The translations under genes were made by a program, and so were the position numbers. This document shows, piece by piece, positions 33,710-43,006 of a stretch of DNA of 64,000 nt; the stretch's first letter is position 1, and the number at the start of each line of letters is the position of its first letter. Under the pieces are notes generated by a model. It had not been told where the DNA came from, searched no databases, and saw only the letters and a program-made list of their open reading frames with translations. Source of the stretch: Verrucomicrobiota bacterium (GTDB lineage Bacteria > Verrucomicrobiota > Verrucomicrobiia > Opitutales > UBA953); contig BJHS01000009.1 in the NCBI GenBank assembly GCA_014193315.1, forward strand, positions 21,084 through 85,083, given 5' to 3'.

Positions 33710-33755
33710 TTCCTGTCCCTGTCCCTAGTCCTGACCCTAGCCCTTATTCAGCCAA

Positions 33756-35090
<1,335 letters not shown>

Positions 35091-35249
35091 TGCCTCAAAG
35101 TGAGTGGGTGAAATGAAAAGGGCGAGAATAATGGGCGTGGCTTCTTTAAGGCGGTTTTGCGGACTTTTCGCCCCGCCAAGCGAGCAAGATACCGAGGGCT
35201 CGCCTTGCCCTCCACCCTTCCCTCCTTTATGCTATGCGAACCCTTCCCC

Positions 35250-36848
35250 ATGACCCAAAAGAAAACCGAAGCCTGGAGCTCGAAAATCGGCGTCATCATG
35301 GCCGTGGCCGGCAGCGCCGTCGGCCTCGGCAACTTCTTGCGCTTCCCGGGCCTCGTGGCCGACCGCGAGACGGGCGGCGGCGCCTTCCTGATCGCCTACT
35401 TCATCTCGCTCCTGGTCGTGGGTCTGCCGATCTGCTGGGTCGAATGGACCCTCGGTCGTTTCGGCGGCACGCAAGGCTACAACTCCTCCCCGGGGATCTT
35501 CCATGCCATCATCCGTAAGCCCTGGGGCAAATACATCGGCCTCCTCGGGTTCATCATCCCCGTCGGCGTCTACTTCTATTATGTCGTCATCGAGTCGTGG
35601 TGCCTCGGCTACGCTTGGCACAGCTTCACGGGCGGCCTTGACCTCGGCAAGGACCCGACCACCTACGCGCGCTTCTTCAGCGCCTTCACCGGGCAGGCTG
35701 TCGACGGCTCGATTCTCGGCTTCCCCGGCCCCTTCCTCTTCTTTGTCGGCGTCTTCATCCTCAACTTCGTCATCATCTACCGCGGCCTCTCCAAGGGCAT
35801 AGAGTTCATCTGCAACTGGGGCATGCCCCTCCTCATCGTCATCGCGCTGGCCCTGCTCGTCCGCGTCATGACCCTCGGCACCCCCGACCCGACAAAGCCC
35901 GAGCTCAGCGTCTGGAATGGCCTCGGCTACATGTGGAACCCGCACGACATCGCCAAGGGTCTCTCCAATCCCGCCGTCTGGCTCAAGGCCGCCTCGCAGA
36001 TCTTCTTCACCCTGTCGGTCGGCTTCGGCGTCATCATCACCTACGCGAGCTACCTCAAGAAGAAGGATGACGTGGTGCTCAGCGGGCTGACCGCGACGGC
36101 GGCCAACGAATTCTGCGAGGTCGGCCTAGGCGGCTTGATCACCGTTCCGGCCGCCTTTGCCTTCCTCGGCGCCTCGGCCGTCGCCGGCGGCACCTTCGCC
36201 CTCGGCTTCAACGTTCTCCCGCAGGTCTTCGCCGGCATGCCCTACGGCCACCTGTTTGGCGGCCTCTTCTTCACCCTGCTCTTCATCGCAGCCATCACCT
36301 CATCGCTCTCGATGCTGCAGCCGGGGATCGCCTTCCTCGAAGAAGGCCTGGGGCTCGACCGCCGGGGCTCGGTCGCGCTGCTCGGCCTCGTCACCGCCGT
36401 CGGTTGCACGCTGGTCGTCTGGTTCAGCGAAGGCCTCAAGGCCCTCGCGACCGTGGACTTCTGGATCGGCGACATCGGCATCTTCCTGCAGGGAACAATC
36501 TTGATCTACGTGTTCAACTTGGTCTTCGGCACGGAACGCGGCTGGACCGAGGCCCACCATGGCGCGGACTTGCGCATCCCTCGGGTCTTCAAGTTCGTCA
36601 TTCGCTGGGTGTCGCCGGCCTTCCTGACCGCCATTTTTGTGATGTTCGTTCTGAAGAATGTCGCGGGGTGGAACCTCTCCTTCACCAAGGCGGAGTTCCT
36701 GCCCACCGAGCCGATCCTGGACCTCGTCGGCGGCCCGGGTCACCCCGCGAGCGGCGTCGCCCGCCTGACGGTCTTCTTCCTTGTCCTCTTCGTCGGCTTC
36801 ACGGCGCTGCTGATTCGCCGCGCCGGCCAACGCTGGAAAGCCCGCTAA
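35250..36848 (+). CDS. Na+-dependent neurotransmitter-symporter family (NSS/SNF) transporter
   Basis: NSS proteins use the sodium gradient to import amino acids or related compounds. The 532-aa product begins MTQKKTEAWSSKIGVIMAVA and carries the TM1 signature SAVGLGNFLRFPGL, GGAFLIAYF in TM2, and about 11-12 hydrophobic segments in all. The ATG at 35250 is preferred over in-frame ATGs upstream. A 51-aa membrane protein follows 18 nt later and resembles the small subunit of MetPS-type transporters, so the substrate may be methionine, alanine or another amino acid. Confidence 0.95.
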   Translation: MTQKKTEAWSSKIGVIMAVAGSAVGLGNFLRFPGLVADRETGGGAFLIAYFISLLVVGLPICWVEWTLGRFGGTQGYNSSPGIFHAIIRKPWGKYIGLLGFIIPVGVYFYYVVIESWCLGYAWHSFTGGLDLGKDPTTYARFFSAFTGQAVDGSILGFPGPFLFFVGVFILNFVIIYRGLSKGIEFICNWGMPLLIVIALALLVRVMTLGTPDPTKPELSVWNGLGYMWNPHDIAKGLSNPAVWLKAASQIFFTLSVGFGVIITYASYLKKKDDVVLSGLTATAANEFCEVGLGGLITVPAAFAFLGASAVAGGTFALGFNVLPQVFAGMPYGHLFGGLFFTLLFIAAITSSLSMLQPGIAFLEEGLGLDRRGSVALLGLVTAVGCTLVVWFSEGLKALATVDFWIGDIGIFLQGTILIYVFNLVFGTERGWTEAHHGADLRIPRVFKFVIRWVSPAFLTAIFVMFVLKNVAGWNLSFTKAEFLPTEPILDLVGGPGHPASGVARLTVFFLVLFVGFTALLIRRAGQRWKAR

Positions 36849-36866
36849 CCCTCCGCCCTCAAGACC

Positions 36867-37022
36867 ATGACTACCGCTGGACTCCTCTTCATGCTCATCT
36901 CGGTGGGCGCCGTGACCGGACTCTTCGTCTGGTGCCTGATCAAGGTGCTCAGGGGCAAGAAAGACCCCGACCACCTCGCCCACGTCGAGCCGATCGAGAC
37001 CAAGGACCTGGAAAAACGCTGA
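36867..37022 (+). CDS. MetS-like small accessory membrane subunit of the NSS transporter
   Basis: An ATG at 36867, 18 nt after the symporter stop, opens a 51-aa frame. It begins MTTAGLLFMLISVGAVTGLF, giving one N-terminal transmembrane helix of about 23 residues, followed by a basic LIKVLRGKK and a charged tail (DPDHLAHVEPIETKDLEKR). Size, topology and position match the MetS/methionine-alanine importer small-subunit family, in which a 50-60-aa protein is needed for transport. The frame is too short for usual gene finders. It ends 7 nt before the opposing gene. Confidence 0.75.
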   Translation: MTTAGLLFMLISVGAVTGLFVWCLIKVLRGKKDPDHLAHVEPIETKDLEKR

Positions 37023-37029
37023 GGCCGCC

Positions 37030-38649
37030 TCACTTCGCCGCCGCGGTCGGCGCCAACTCCTGACGGGTCGCGATCGGCACATACCCGATCTCCAACCCGC
37101 GGGGCGGCACCACCACTTGAGCGGGATCTAGGTCGGCGAGCTTGCCGACCGTCGGAGGCGCGAGGTAGTCGCGCTCCTTCGTCCAGGCGCGGTGGAGCTT
37201 CTCGACCTTGACCTGCATGGCCTCGCGCTCGGCCTTGGTCAGTTCGGCGTTCAGCAAGGCCGGCTGGTCGGCGAAGCGATACCAGTAGTAGGTGACGACG
37301 CTGCCATCGCCCAGCAATGCTTGAAACGGGCCGGCCTTGGGGCCCGGCGTCTTCCAAGTAGTCTGGGCGCCTTCCGGTGTGTCGTACGGCGATTGCGGCT
37401 TCTCCTTCGGACGGGGGAAAGTCCGCGCCTGCAAGCCAGTCTCCGCGGGAACTTCCGTCGGCTTCACGGGCAACCACTGGGTCTTCTTCGGGTCCTCATT
37501 GAGCCGGAAGTATTCGGGCAACATCACCTGCTTGCCCTGCGGGGAGGTCGAACGGACGACCATCTGGTCGTTCCACTTGTAGCCATAGGTCGTCGGCTCG
37601 GGCGAGAACGGCGTGCCGAAGGACTTCCAGTCGATGTTGGTCTTCTTCTCCTTCGGCGTGCCTTCGGCGTAAAGCCGCCAGGTCGAGCCACCGCCATTCT
37701 TGAAAGGCTGGAGGTAGGCACCCTTGGGGTTGATCGCGCCACTGACCGGGGCGCCACCCTCGAACCATGCCTTCACCCCGTCATACAAGGCCGAGCGGTC
37801 GTAGGACGTCAGTCGGTGCATGGTCACCGTGTAGCCCTCGGGCCCGACCGGGAAGACCGTCGGCGCCACCCGCGCGAACGTCTTGCCCGTCGCATCCTGA
37901 GCCACCGCGGCCGGGACATACTGCGTTTCCATCTGGAAAGCCTTGTTGGGGTCCGATGGGCGCGTGTCGAGGAGCTGTCCGGCATAGGCGGGATTCACCT
38001 CGACGGAGTGCGCCCAGAAATAGGGGGTGAAGAAGCAGACCGGCCCCTTGAAATTACCAGTATTCAAAAAGAGCGTCCAACAGTTGTCGCCCATCGGGGC
38101 CTTCGCCGTCGTGGTCTTGGCCTGCGCGAGCGGCAGCGGCAAGTAACCATACCCGAACAAACCGCCGTGCGTGCCCTGCTTCACGTTCAGGCCATCGATG
38201 GGGAAGAGCAGCCACGGGCTCAACTGCGCGACGCCGTACAAGCCTTGCGGTTTCTCCCAGTTGCCGCGGCCATGCGCGGGGCCGTTGGCGATGTCCTTGA
38301 AGTTCGCTCCCACGCCGCCCATGATGAACTTCGGCGTCTCGGTCGGGAAACGCGTGTCGCGCCACCAGCCCAGCCCGCCCTCGATGTCGGAGTAGAGATC
38401 TTTCGGTTTCTCGCCGTCGTGTTGCGCGAACATCCACGTGCCGAAGAGGCCCGTCTGAAATCGATGCCCCGGGTACTGCGTCAGCAAGGGCCAGGCCGCG
38501 GCGTAGACGGAGAAGCCCGCGTTGTACTTCGCGGGCACCCGGTCGACGGGTACGAGCATGTAGCCCGCCATCTCGGCCTTGCCGGGTTCGGCGGCGGGCA
38601 GGACCGCGGGAAGCAGGGCGGAGGCGAGGAGCAGGCAAGTCAGGGGCAT
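37030..38649 (-). CDS. secreted protein of unknown function
   Basis: Product of 539 aa from ATG 38649, with AGGAG 6 nt upstream. A signal peptide (LTCLLLASALLPAVLPAA) is followed by an all-beta-looking sequence rich in Trp, Tyr, Gly and Pro (AAWPLLTQYPGHRFQTGLFG, GGLGWWRDTRFPTET, NGGGSTWRLYAEG). The C-terminal 150 residues contain PPRGLEIGYVPIAT and a helical KAEREAMQVKVEKLHRAW. No catalytic motif was recognised. It resembles large secreted hypothetical proteins of Planctomycetes and Verrucomicrobia. It converges with the symporter small subunit and is divergent from aspS. Confidence 0.75.
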   Translation of the reverse strand: MPLTCLLLASALLPAVLPAAEPGKAEMAGYMLVPVDRVPAKYNAGFSVYAAAWPLLTQYPGHRFQTGLFGTWMFAQHDGEKPKDLYSDIEGGLGWWRDTRFPTETPKFIMGGVGANFKDIANGPAHGRGNWEKPQGLYGVAQLSPWLLFPIDGLNVKQGTHGGLFGYGYLPLPLAQAKTTTAKAPMGDNCWTLFLNTGNFKGPVCFFTPYFWAHSVEVNPAYAGQLLDTRPSDPNKAFQMETQYVPAAVAQDATGKTFARVAPTVFPVGPEGYTVTMHRLTSYDRSALYDGVKAWFEGGAPVSGAINPKGAYLQPFKNGGGSTWRLYAEGTPKEKKTNIDWKSFGTPFSPEPTTYGYKWNDQMVVRSTSPQGKQVMLPEYFRLNEDPKKTQWLPVKPTEVPAETGLQARTFPRPKEKPQSPYDTPEGAQTTWKTPGPKAGPFQALLGDGSVVTYYWYRFADQPALLNAELTKAEREAMQVKVEKLHRAWTKERDYLAPPTVGKLADLDPAQVVVPPRGLEIGYVPIATRQELAPTAAAK

Positions 38650-38764
38650 CCCCCACTCCTACCCGCTCGCCGTCGACGTGCTAACCCAAACTCGGTTCGG
38701 CCACCTTTTAATGGCGGACCGCCCCGCTCCCGCCCTTATTTGTCCTTGTTTCAGGGGGGTATTT

Positions 38765-38782
38765 AGGGGTAACCATACCCCT
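38765..38782 (+). promoter_or_regulatory. perfect 7-bp hairpin in the aspS upstream region
   Basis: AGGGGTA and TACCCCT flank a 4-nt loop (ACCA), 21 nt before the aspS ATG. It may be an operator or a leader hairpin that affects translation. No T-box or specifier features were recognised. Confidence 0.4.
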
Positions 38783-38803
38783 CGATTCCGTCGACCTGCC
38801 CCC

Positions 38804-40594
38804 ATGAACCGCACCCACACCTGCAACGCCCTCCGCCCCGCCGACGCCGGCCAGACCGTGACCCTCGTGGGCTGGGTCGACACCAAGCGCGACCTCGGCG
38901 GCGTGACCTTCATCGACCTCCGCGACCGCGAGGGCTTGACCCAGGTGGTCTTCAACCCCGGCGCCAACCAAGAGGTGGCCCAGCGACTGAAGACCGAGTC
39001 TGTAATCGAGATCACCGGCAAGGTCACCGCCCGCTCCCCTGAGACCGTCAACCCGAAGCTCGGCACCGGTGCCGTCGAGGTCGTGGCCGCCACGATTGAA
39101 GTCCACAATGTCTGCGCCGACCTACCGTTCCCGATGGACGACGACAAGGCCGACAAGGTGAACGAAGACCTCCGCCTCGAGTACCGCTTCCTCGACCTAC
39201 GCCGCCCCCGCAACATCGGCCTGCTCAAACTCCGCGCCAAGGCCGCCCGCGCGATCCGCGCCGAGCTCGACGGCCAGGACTTCCTCGAGATTGAGACCCC
39301 GACCCTCTTCAAGAGCACGCCCGAAGGCGCCCGCGAGTTCCTCGTGCCGAGCCGCACCAACCCGGGCGAGTTCTACGCCCTCACGCAGTCCCCGCAGCAG
39401 TACAAGCAGATGCTGATGGTCGCCGGCGTCGAGCGCTACTACCAGATGGCCCGTTGCTACCGCGACGAGGACCTCCGCGCAGACCGCCAGCCGGAGTTCA
39501 CGCAGGTCGACCTCGAGATGTCCTTCATTGACCGCGAGGACATGTACAAGCTGATCGAGGGAATCCTCAAGCGCACCTGGAAGGAGACCCTCGGCGTCGA
39601 CATCCCCACGCCCTTCCCGCGCATGTCCTACCAGGAGGCGATGGATCGCTTCGGCATCGACAAGCCCGACACCCGGTTCGCGATGGAGATCCACGACCTC
39701 ACCGCGCGCTTCCAGAACTCCGCTTTCAAGGTCTTCCACGGCGCCGCCAACACCCCGGGCTCCGTGGTGCGCGCGATCAACGCCAAGGGCCTCGCCGACC
39801 TCACCCAAGGCGAGCTGACCAACCTTGAGACCATCGCCAAGAGCCAGGGCGCCAAGGGCCTGGCGTTCATCAAGGTCGAGGGCGGGGAATGGAAGTCGCC
39901 CATCACCAAGTTCTTCTCCGACGAGGAGAAGGCCGCGCTCAAAGCCACCCTCAAGATCGAGGATGGCGATATCATCTTCTTCGCCGCGGCCCCGTGGGAG
40001 CAGGCCTCCAACGTGCTTGGCCGCATCCGCCTCGAGTCCGCCGCGCTCCTCAAGGCCAAGGGCCGCCTCAGCCTCCCGACGGACCAGTACAACTTCCTCT
40101 GGGTCATCGAATTCCCCCTGATGCTCTGGGACGAGGAAGAGAAGCGCTACCTCTCCGCCCACCACCCCTTCACCGCACCGGTCAAGGAGGACGAACCGTT
40201 GCTCGCCACCGACCCCGCCAAGGTCCGCGGGCAGCACTACGACATCGTCCTTAACGGGGTCGAACTCGGCGGTGGCTCCATCCGGATCCATAACCCTGCC
40301 GTGCAGAAGCGCGTCTTCGAGGAAATCCTCAAAATCCCGCAGGACCTGGTGGAGAGCCGCTTTGGCTACATGCTCAAGGCCTTTGCCTACGGCGCCCCGC
40401 CCCACGGCGGCATCGCCCTGGGCTTCGACCGCGTCGTGGCCATGCTCGCCGGTCGCAGCTCGATCCGCGACATCCTCGCCTTCCCCAAGAACCAGAACGG
40501 GCGCGACCTCATGGCCGACTGCCCGAGCCCCGTCAGCGCCAAGCAGTTGCGCGACCTGCGCATCCGCACGGTGGAAGAAGAGAAGAAGGCTTAA
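38804..40594 (+). CDS. aspS: aspartyl-tRNA synthetase, bacterial type
   Basis: AspRS charges tRNA-Asp (and tRNA-Asn in cells with GatCAB). The 596-aa product has the OB-fold anticodon domain first (VTLVGWVDTKRDLGGVTFIDLRDR), then class II motifs: motif 1 around FLEIETPTLFKSTPEGAR, motif 2 RCYRDEDLRADRQPEFTQVD, the bacterial GAD insert near residues 300-400, and motif 3 GIALGFDRVVAMLAG. Length is normal for bacterial AspRS. The ATG at 38804 fits the family N-terminus. Whether it also charges tRNA-Asn cannot be decided without knowing if AsnRS or GatCAB is encoded elsewhere. Confidence 0.97.
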   Translation: MNRTHTCNALRPADAGQTVTLVGWVDTKRDLGGVTFIDLRDREGLTQVVFNPGANQEVAQRLKTESVIEITGKVTARSPETVNPKLGTGAVEVVAATIEVHNVCADLPFPMDDDKADKVNEDLRLEYRFLDLRRPRNIGLLKLRAKAARAIRAELDGQDFLEIETPTLFKSTPEGAREFLVPSRTNPGEFYALTQSPQQYKQMLMVAGVERYYQMARCYRDEDLRADRQPEFTQVDLEMSFIDREDMYKLIEGILKRTWKETLGVDIPTPFPRMSYQEAMDRFGIDKPDTRFAMEIHDLTARFQNSAFKVFHGAANTPGSVVRAINAKGLADLTQGELTNLETIAKSQGAKGLAFIKVEGGEWKSPITKFFSDEEKAALKATLKIEDGDIIFFAAAPWEQASNVLGRIRLESAALLKAKGRLSLPTDQYNFLWVIEFPLMLWDEEEKRYLSAHHPFTAPVKEDEPLLATDPAKVRGQHYDIVLNGVELGGGSIRIHNPAVQKRVFEEILKIPQDLVESRFGYMLKAFAYGAPPHGGIALGFDRVVAMLAGRSSIRDILAFPKNQNGRDLMADCPSPVSAKQLRDLRIRTVEEEKKA

Positions 40595-40598
40595 AGGG

Positions 40599-40676
40599 TA
40601 GGTGTTAGGTGAAGGGTGAAGGGTTACAGCCCTCCGCATCCGACTCCCTAATCCCTATTCCCTACTTAGCCCTCCC
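40599..40676. repeat. low-complexity intergenic words shared with the 8.2-kb locus
   Basis: Between the aspS stop and the opposing stop lies a G-rich left half (TAGGTGTTAGG at 40599-40609, then AAGGGTGAAGGG) and a C-rich right half (ACTCCCTAATCCCTA at 40643-40657, then TTCCCTACTTAG). The halves are partly complementary and could form a bidirectional stem at this convergent site. Both words recur at 8218-8242. Confidence 0.7.
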
Positions 40677-41102
40677 CTACCACACTTCCTCATGGATCTG
40701 CTCGGAGTCGCAGCGGGGGCAGTGGTTGGTTTTGCCGAGACTGCGGCCTGCCGAATACGCGCCGCCAGCCCAAGGAGTCACACACCAATAGATGATCTCG
40801 AGCAGCGTGCTGCCGGGCTTGCGATCGACGGTCTCGTTGAACTTGGCGCTGCAACGTAGGCATTCGTAACGGTAATGCGTCTGCGGGTCGGGCTTGCTCG
40901 GCACCGGGGCGGGTAACGGTACGGGCAACGTCGCCGGCGTGGGCGGATCGAAACTAGTCCCCACGAGAAGCCACCCCGCCATGCCCTTCTTCCAATAATG
41001 GTCCGTACGCTTGACCGTCCCCGCCCCGATGAGGACCGGAAGGTCCGCATCCGGGTAGCGACCGATGAGTTGGCCAGCACGGGCGATATGGACGAGGACC
41101 AT
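40677..41102 (-). CDS. small GYF_2-domain protein with zinc ribbon
   Basis: Product of 141 aa. The N-terminal half (GQLIGRYPDADLPVLIGAG followed by DHYWKKGMAGWLLVG) matches the GYF_2 pattern, with G-GRYP, a short beta hairpin and a W-K-GM-GW motif. After a proline-rich linker, YECLRCSAKFNE and NHCPRCDSEQ provide two Cys pairs for a zinc ribbon. No membrane helix is obvious. It is one of three GYF_2-type proteins in the window and is unlinked to the GTPase cassette. Possible role: adaptor for proline-rich partners. Confidence 0.72.
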   Translation of the reverse strand: MVLVHIARAGQLIGRYPDADLPVLIGAGTVKRTDHYWKKGMAGWLLVGTSFDPPTPATLPVPLPAPVPSKPDPQTHYRYECLRCSAKFNETVDRKPGSTLLEIIYWCVTPWAGGAYSAGRSLGKTNHCPRCDSEQIHEEVW

Positions 41103-41248
41103 GGGGACCCCTCAGGTCTAACCGCCCCGCCCCCGGGCGCAAGCGGGGGGCAGGGCTTTAAATTACAAGTTTAGCACAAAAATGGAGCCGGACGGTGACT
41201 AGGCGGGGGGAGACCACATTTTAGACGGGATTAAGCCTTGGTAGCGCT

Positions 41249-41254
41249 TATAAA
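41249..41254 (+). promoter_or_regulatory. candidate -10 box (TATAAA) before the first MuiA-family gene
   Basis: TATAAA lies 13 nt before ATG 41268 and would give a very short leader. No good -35 is found at 16-18 nt spacing, so the call is weak. The rest of 41103-41267 is AT-richer than average but holds no gene. Confidence 0.3.
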
Positions 41255-41267
41255 GAAGTTTCTCCCT

Positions 41268-42980
41268 ATGCGCCCCCTGTCCCGACTGCTCCTCGCCGCC
41301 CTTTCCCTGCCGCTGCTGGCCGCGGACATCCCGACCACGGACGCGAAGATCACCCGCGTCACGGTCTACGCCGATCGGGCCGAGGTCGTCCGGCATTTCG
41401 CGACCACGCTGACCGCGGGCGAGCAAACCCTGCTCTTCGACCAATTGCCGGGCGACACGGACCTCTCTTCGGTGCGCGTCAATGGGCAAGGCAGTTTCAC
41501 CCTCATCGATATCCGCGCGGAGAACGTCCAGACCTTGGAGGTCGCCGACGCCCAGGTGCGCCAGTTGGCCGCGGACTTGAAGACGGAACAGGTCAAACTC
41601 CAGGAAGTCGCCCAAGCCCAGACCCGCAACGCCCAGCGACGGGCCTCGCTCGACAAGGTGCTGGCGCGCCTGACCGCCGTGGGCAAGGAATCCGCCAACC
41701 CCGAACTCGACCCGACGAAATGGGCCGGCTATCTCACCTACCACGTCGAGGCGTTGGCCAAGTTGGACCAAGAGACCCTCCAACTGAAGGTGCGCGACGA
41801 TGGCTTGCGCGCCGAAATCAGCCGCCTAGAGCGCGACCTGAACCAGCTCAACGGCAACCGCTTCAAGTTCCGCAATGTGGCGCGCGTGAAAATCGAGGTG
41901 AAGACCCCCGGCCCGCAACAGTTCGACCTTTCCTACGTGGTATCCGGCCCGAGCTGGGCGCCGCTCTATGATGTCCGCGCCGACACCGCCGCGAAGAACC
42001 TGACCGTCGTCTACCAGGCCAATGTCCGGCAACGCACCGGCGAAGATTGGAAAGGCGTCAGCCTCCGGCTCTCGACCGCGCAACCCGGCGTGGGCGGTCG
42101 CGAACCGGAGCTGAGCCCGTGGGCACTCTATAAAGCTGAGCCCGTCGTGCCCCTCGCCAGTCTCTCCGAACTCAAGGAGGAAGGCCAAGTCAGTGCCGGC
42201 AAGCCTAGCGCCAAGCAGTTCCGCGGGGATGCCGATGCCCGCCGGGGACGAGCGACCGGCACAGGCTCGCTCGCCACGGCCGAGGAAGTCGCCGCGGCGG
42301 CCCCGATGGCACCCGCGATGGACGCCCTGACCACGACCGTCCAGACCGGCGGCACCGCCGCCTTGTTCAAGGTCGACCGCGCCTACGATATCCCCTCCGA
42401 CCCCAAGTCCGTCAAGGTGGCGATCGCCCAGGAGACCTTCAGCGCCGCCTTCCGGCACAGCTGCGTCCCCAAGCTGTCCCCCAACGTCTACCTCAAGGCC
42501 AGCGCCGTCAACAAAAGCGACTACCCCTTCCTCGCTGGCCCGGTCGCGGTCTTCCTCGACGGGGCGTATGTCGCGGCCTCGACGATGGACCTCGTCCCGG
42601 CTGGGCAGGAGTTCAGCGCCTTCCTAGGCGTGGACCAATCCGTCAAGGTCGACCGCAAGGTGCTCGCTCGCCGCGAGGAAGTCACGGGCGTCTTCGGTAA
42701 GAAGACCCACCGCACGGTGCACGACCACGTCTTCAAAGTCACCAACGGGAAGCAGGCGGACATCGACCTGACCGTGGCTGACCAATTGCCGATGAGCAAC
42801 CACGAGGAGATCAAGGTCGTCCTCGAGGAGCCGCGCTACGAAAAAGACACCGAGGCCCTCAAGCTCAACGAGCAGAAATTCCTCGAGTGGCGTCTCCGCC
42901 TCGGCGCCGGCGATAAACTCGACGTGCCCTTCCGCTTCGCCGTCGAGCGTCCCGAGGACGTCATCGTCCTCGGCCAGTAA
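41268..42980 (+). CDS. MuiA-family (DUF4139) secreted protein, copy 1
   Basis: Product of 570 aa from ATG 41268 with a signal peptide (SRLLLAALSLPLLAADI). The N-terminal domain TRVTVYADRAEVVRHFATTL is the DUF4140-like head of mucoidy inhibitor MuiA family proteins. A coiled coil of about 110 residues follows, and then the DUF4139 domain with DLSYVVSGPSWAPLYDVRAD, NVRQRTGEDWKGVSLRLSTAQP and VERPEDV at the end. A Gly/Ala-rich low-complexity segment near residues 320-350 is specific to this copy. A close paralogue follows 26 nt downstream. Function in the envelope is unproven. Confidence 0.9.
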   Translation: MRPLSRLLLAALSLPLLAADIPTTDAKITRVTVYADRAEVVRHFATTLTAGEQTLLFDQLPGDTDLSSVRVNGQGSFTLIDIRAENVQTLEVADAQVRQLAADLKTEQVKLQEVAQAQTRNAQRRASLDKVLARLTAVGKESANPELDPTKWAGYLTYHVEALAKLDQETLQLKVRDDGLRAEISRLERDLNQLNGNRFKFRNVARVKIEVKTPGPQQFDLSYVVSGPSWAPLYDVRADTAAKNLTVVYQANVRQRTGEDWKGVSLRLSTAQPGVGGREPELSPWALYKAEPVVPLASLSELKEEGQVSAGKPSAKQFRGDADARRGRATGTGSLATAEEVAAAAPMAPAMDALTTTVQTGGTAALFKVDRAYDIPSDPKSVKVAIAQETFSAAFRHSCVPKLSPNVYLKASAVNKSDYPFLAGPVAVFLDGAYVAASTMDLVPAGQEFSAFLGVDQSVKVDRKVLARREEVTGVFGKKTHRTVHDHVFKVTNGKQADIDLTVADQLPMSNHEEIKVVLEEPRYEKDTEALKLNEQKFLEWRLRLGAGDKLDVPFRFAVERPEDVIVLGQ

Positions 42981-43006
42981 CCCTCACCCCGCGCACCCGC
43001 TTTCAC

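Noticed and set aside
41249..41254. Strong promoter for the MuiA pair
   Set aside because: Only a -10-like box is present; no -35 at usable spacing, so it is listed with low confidence only.
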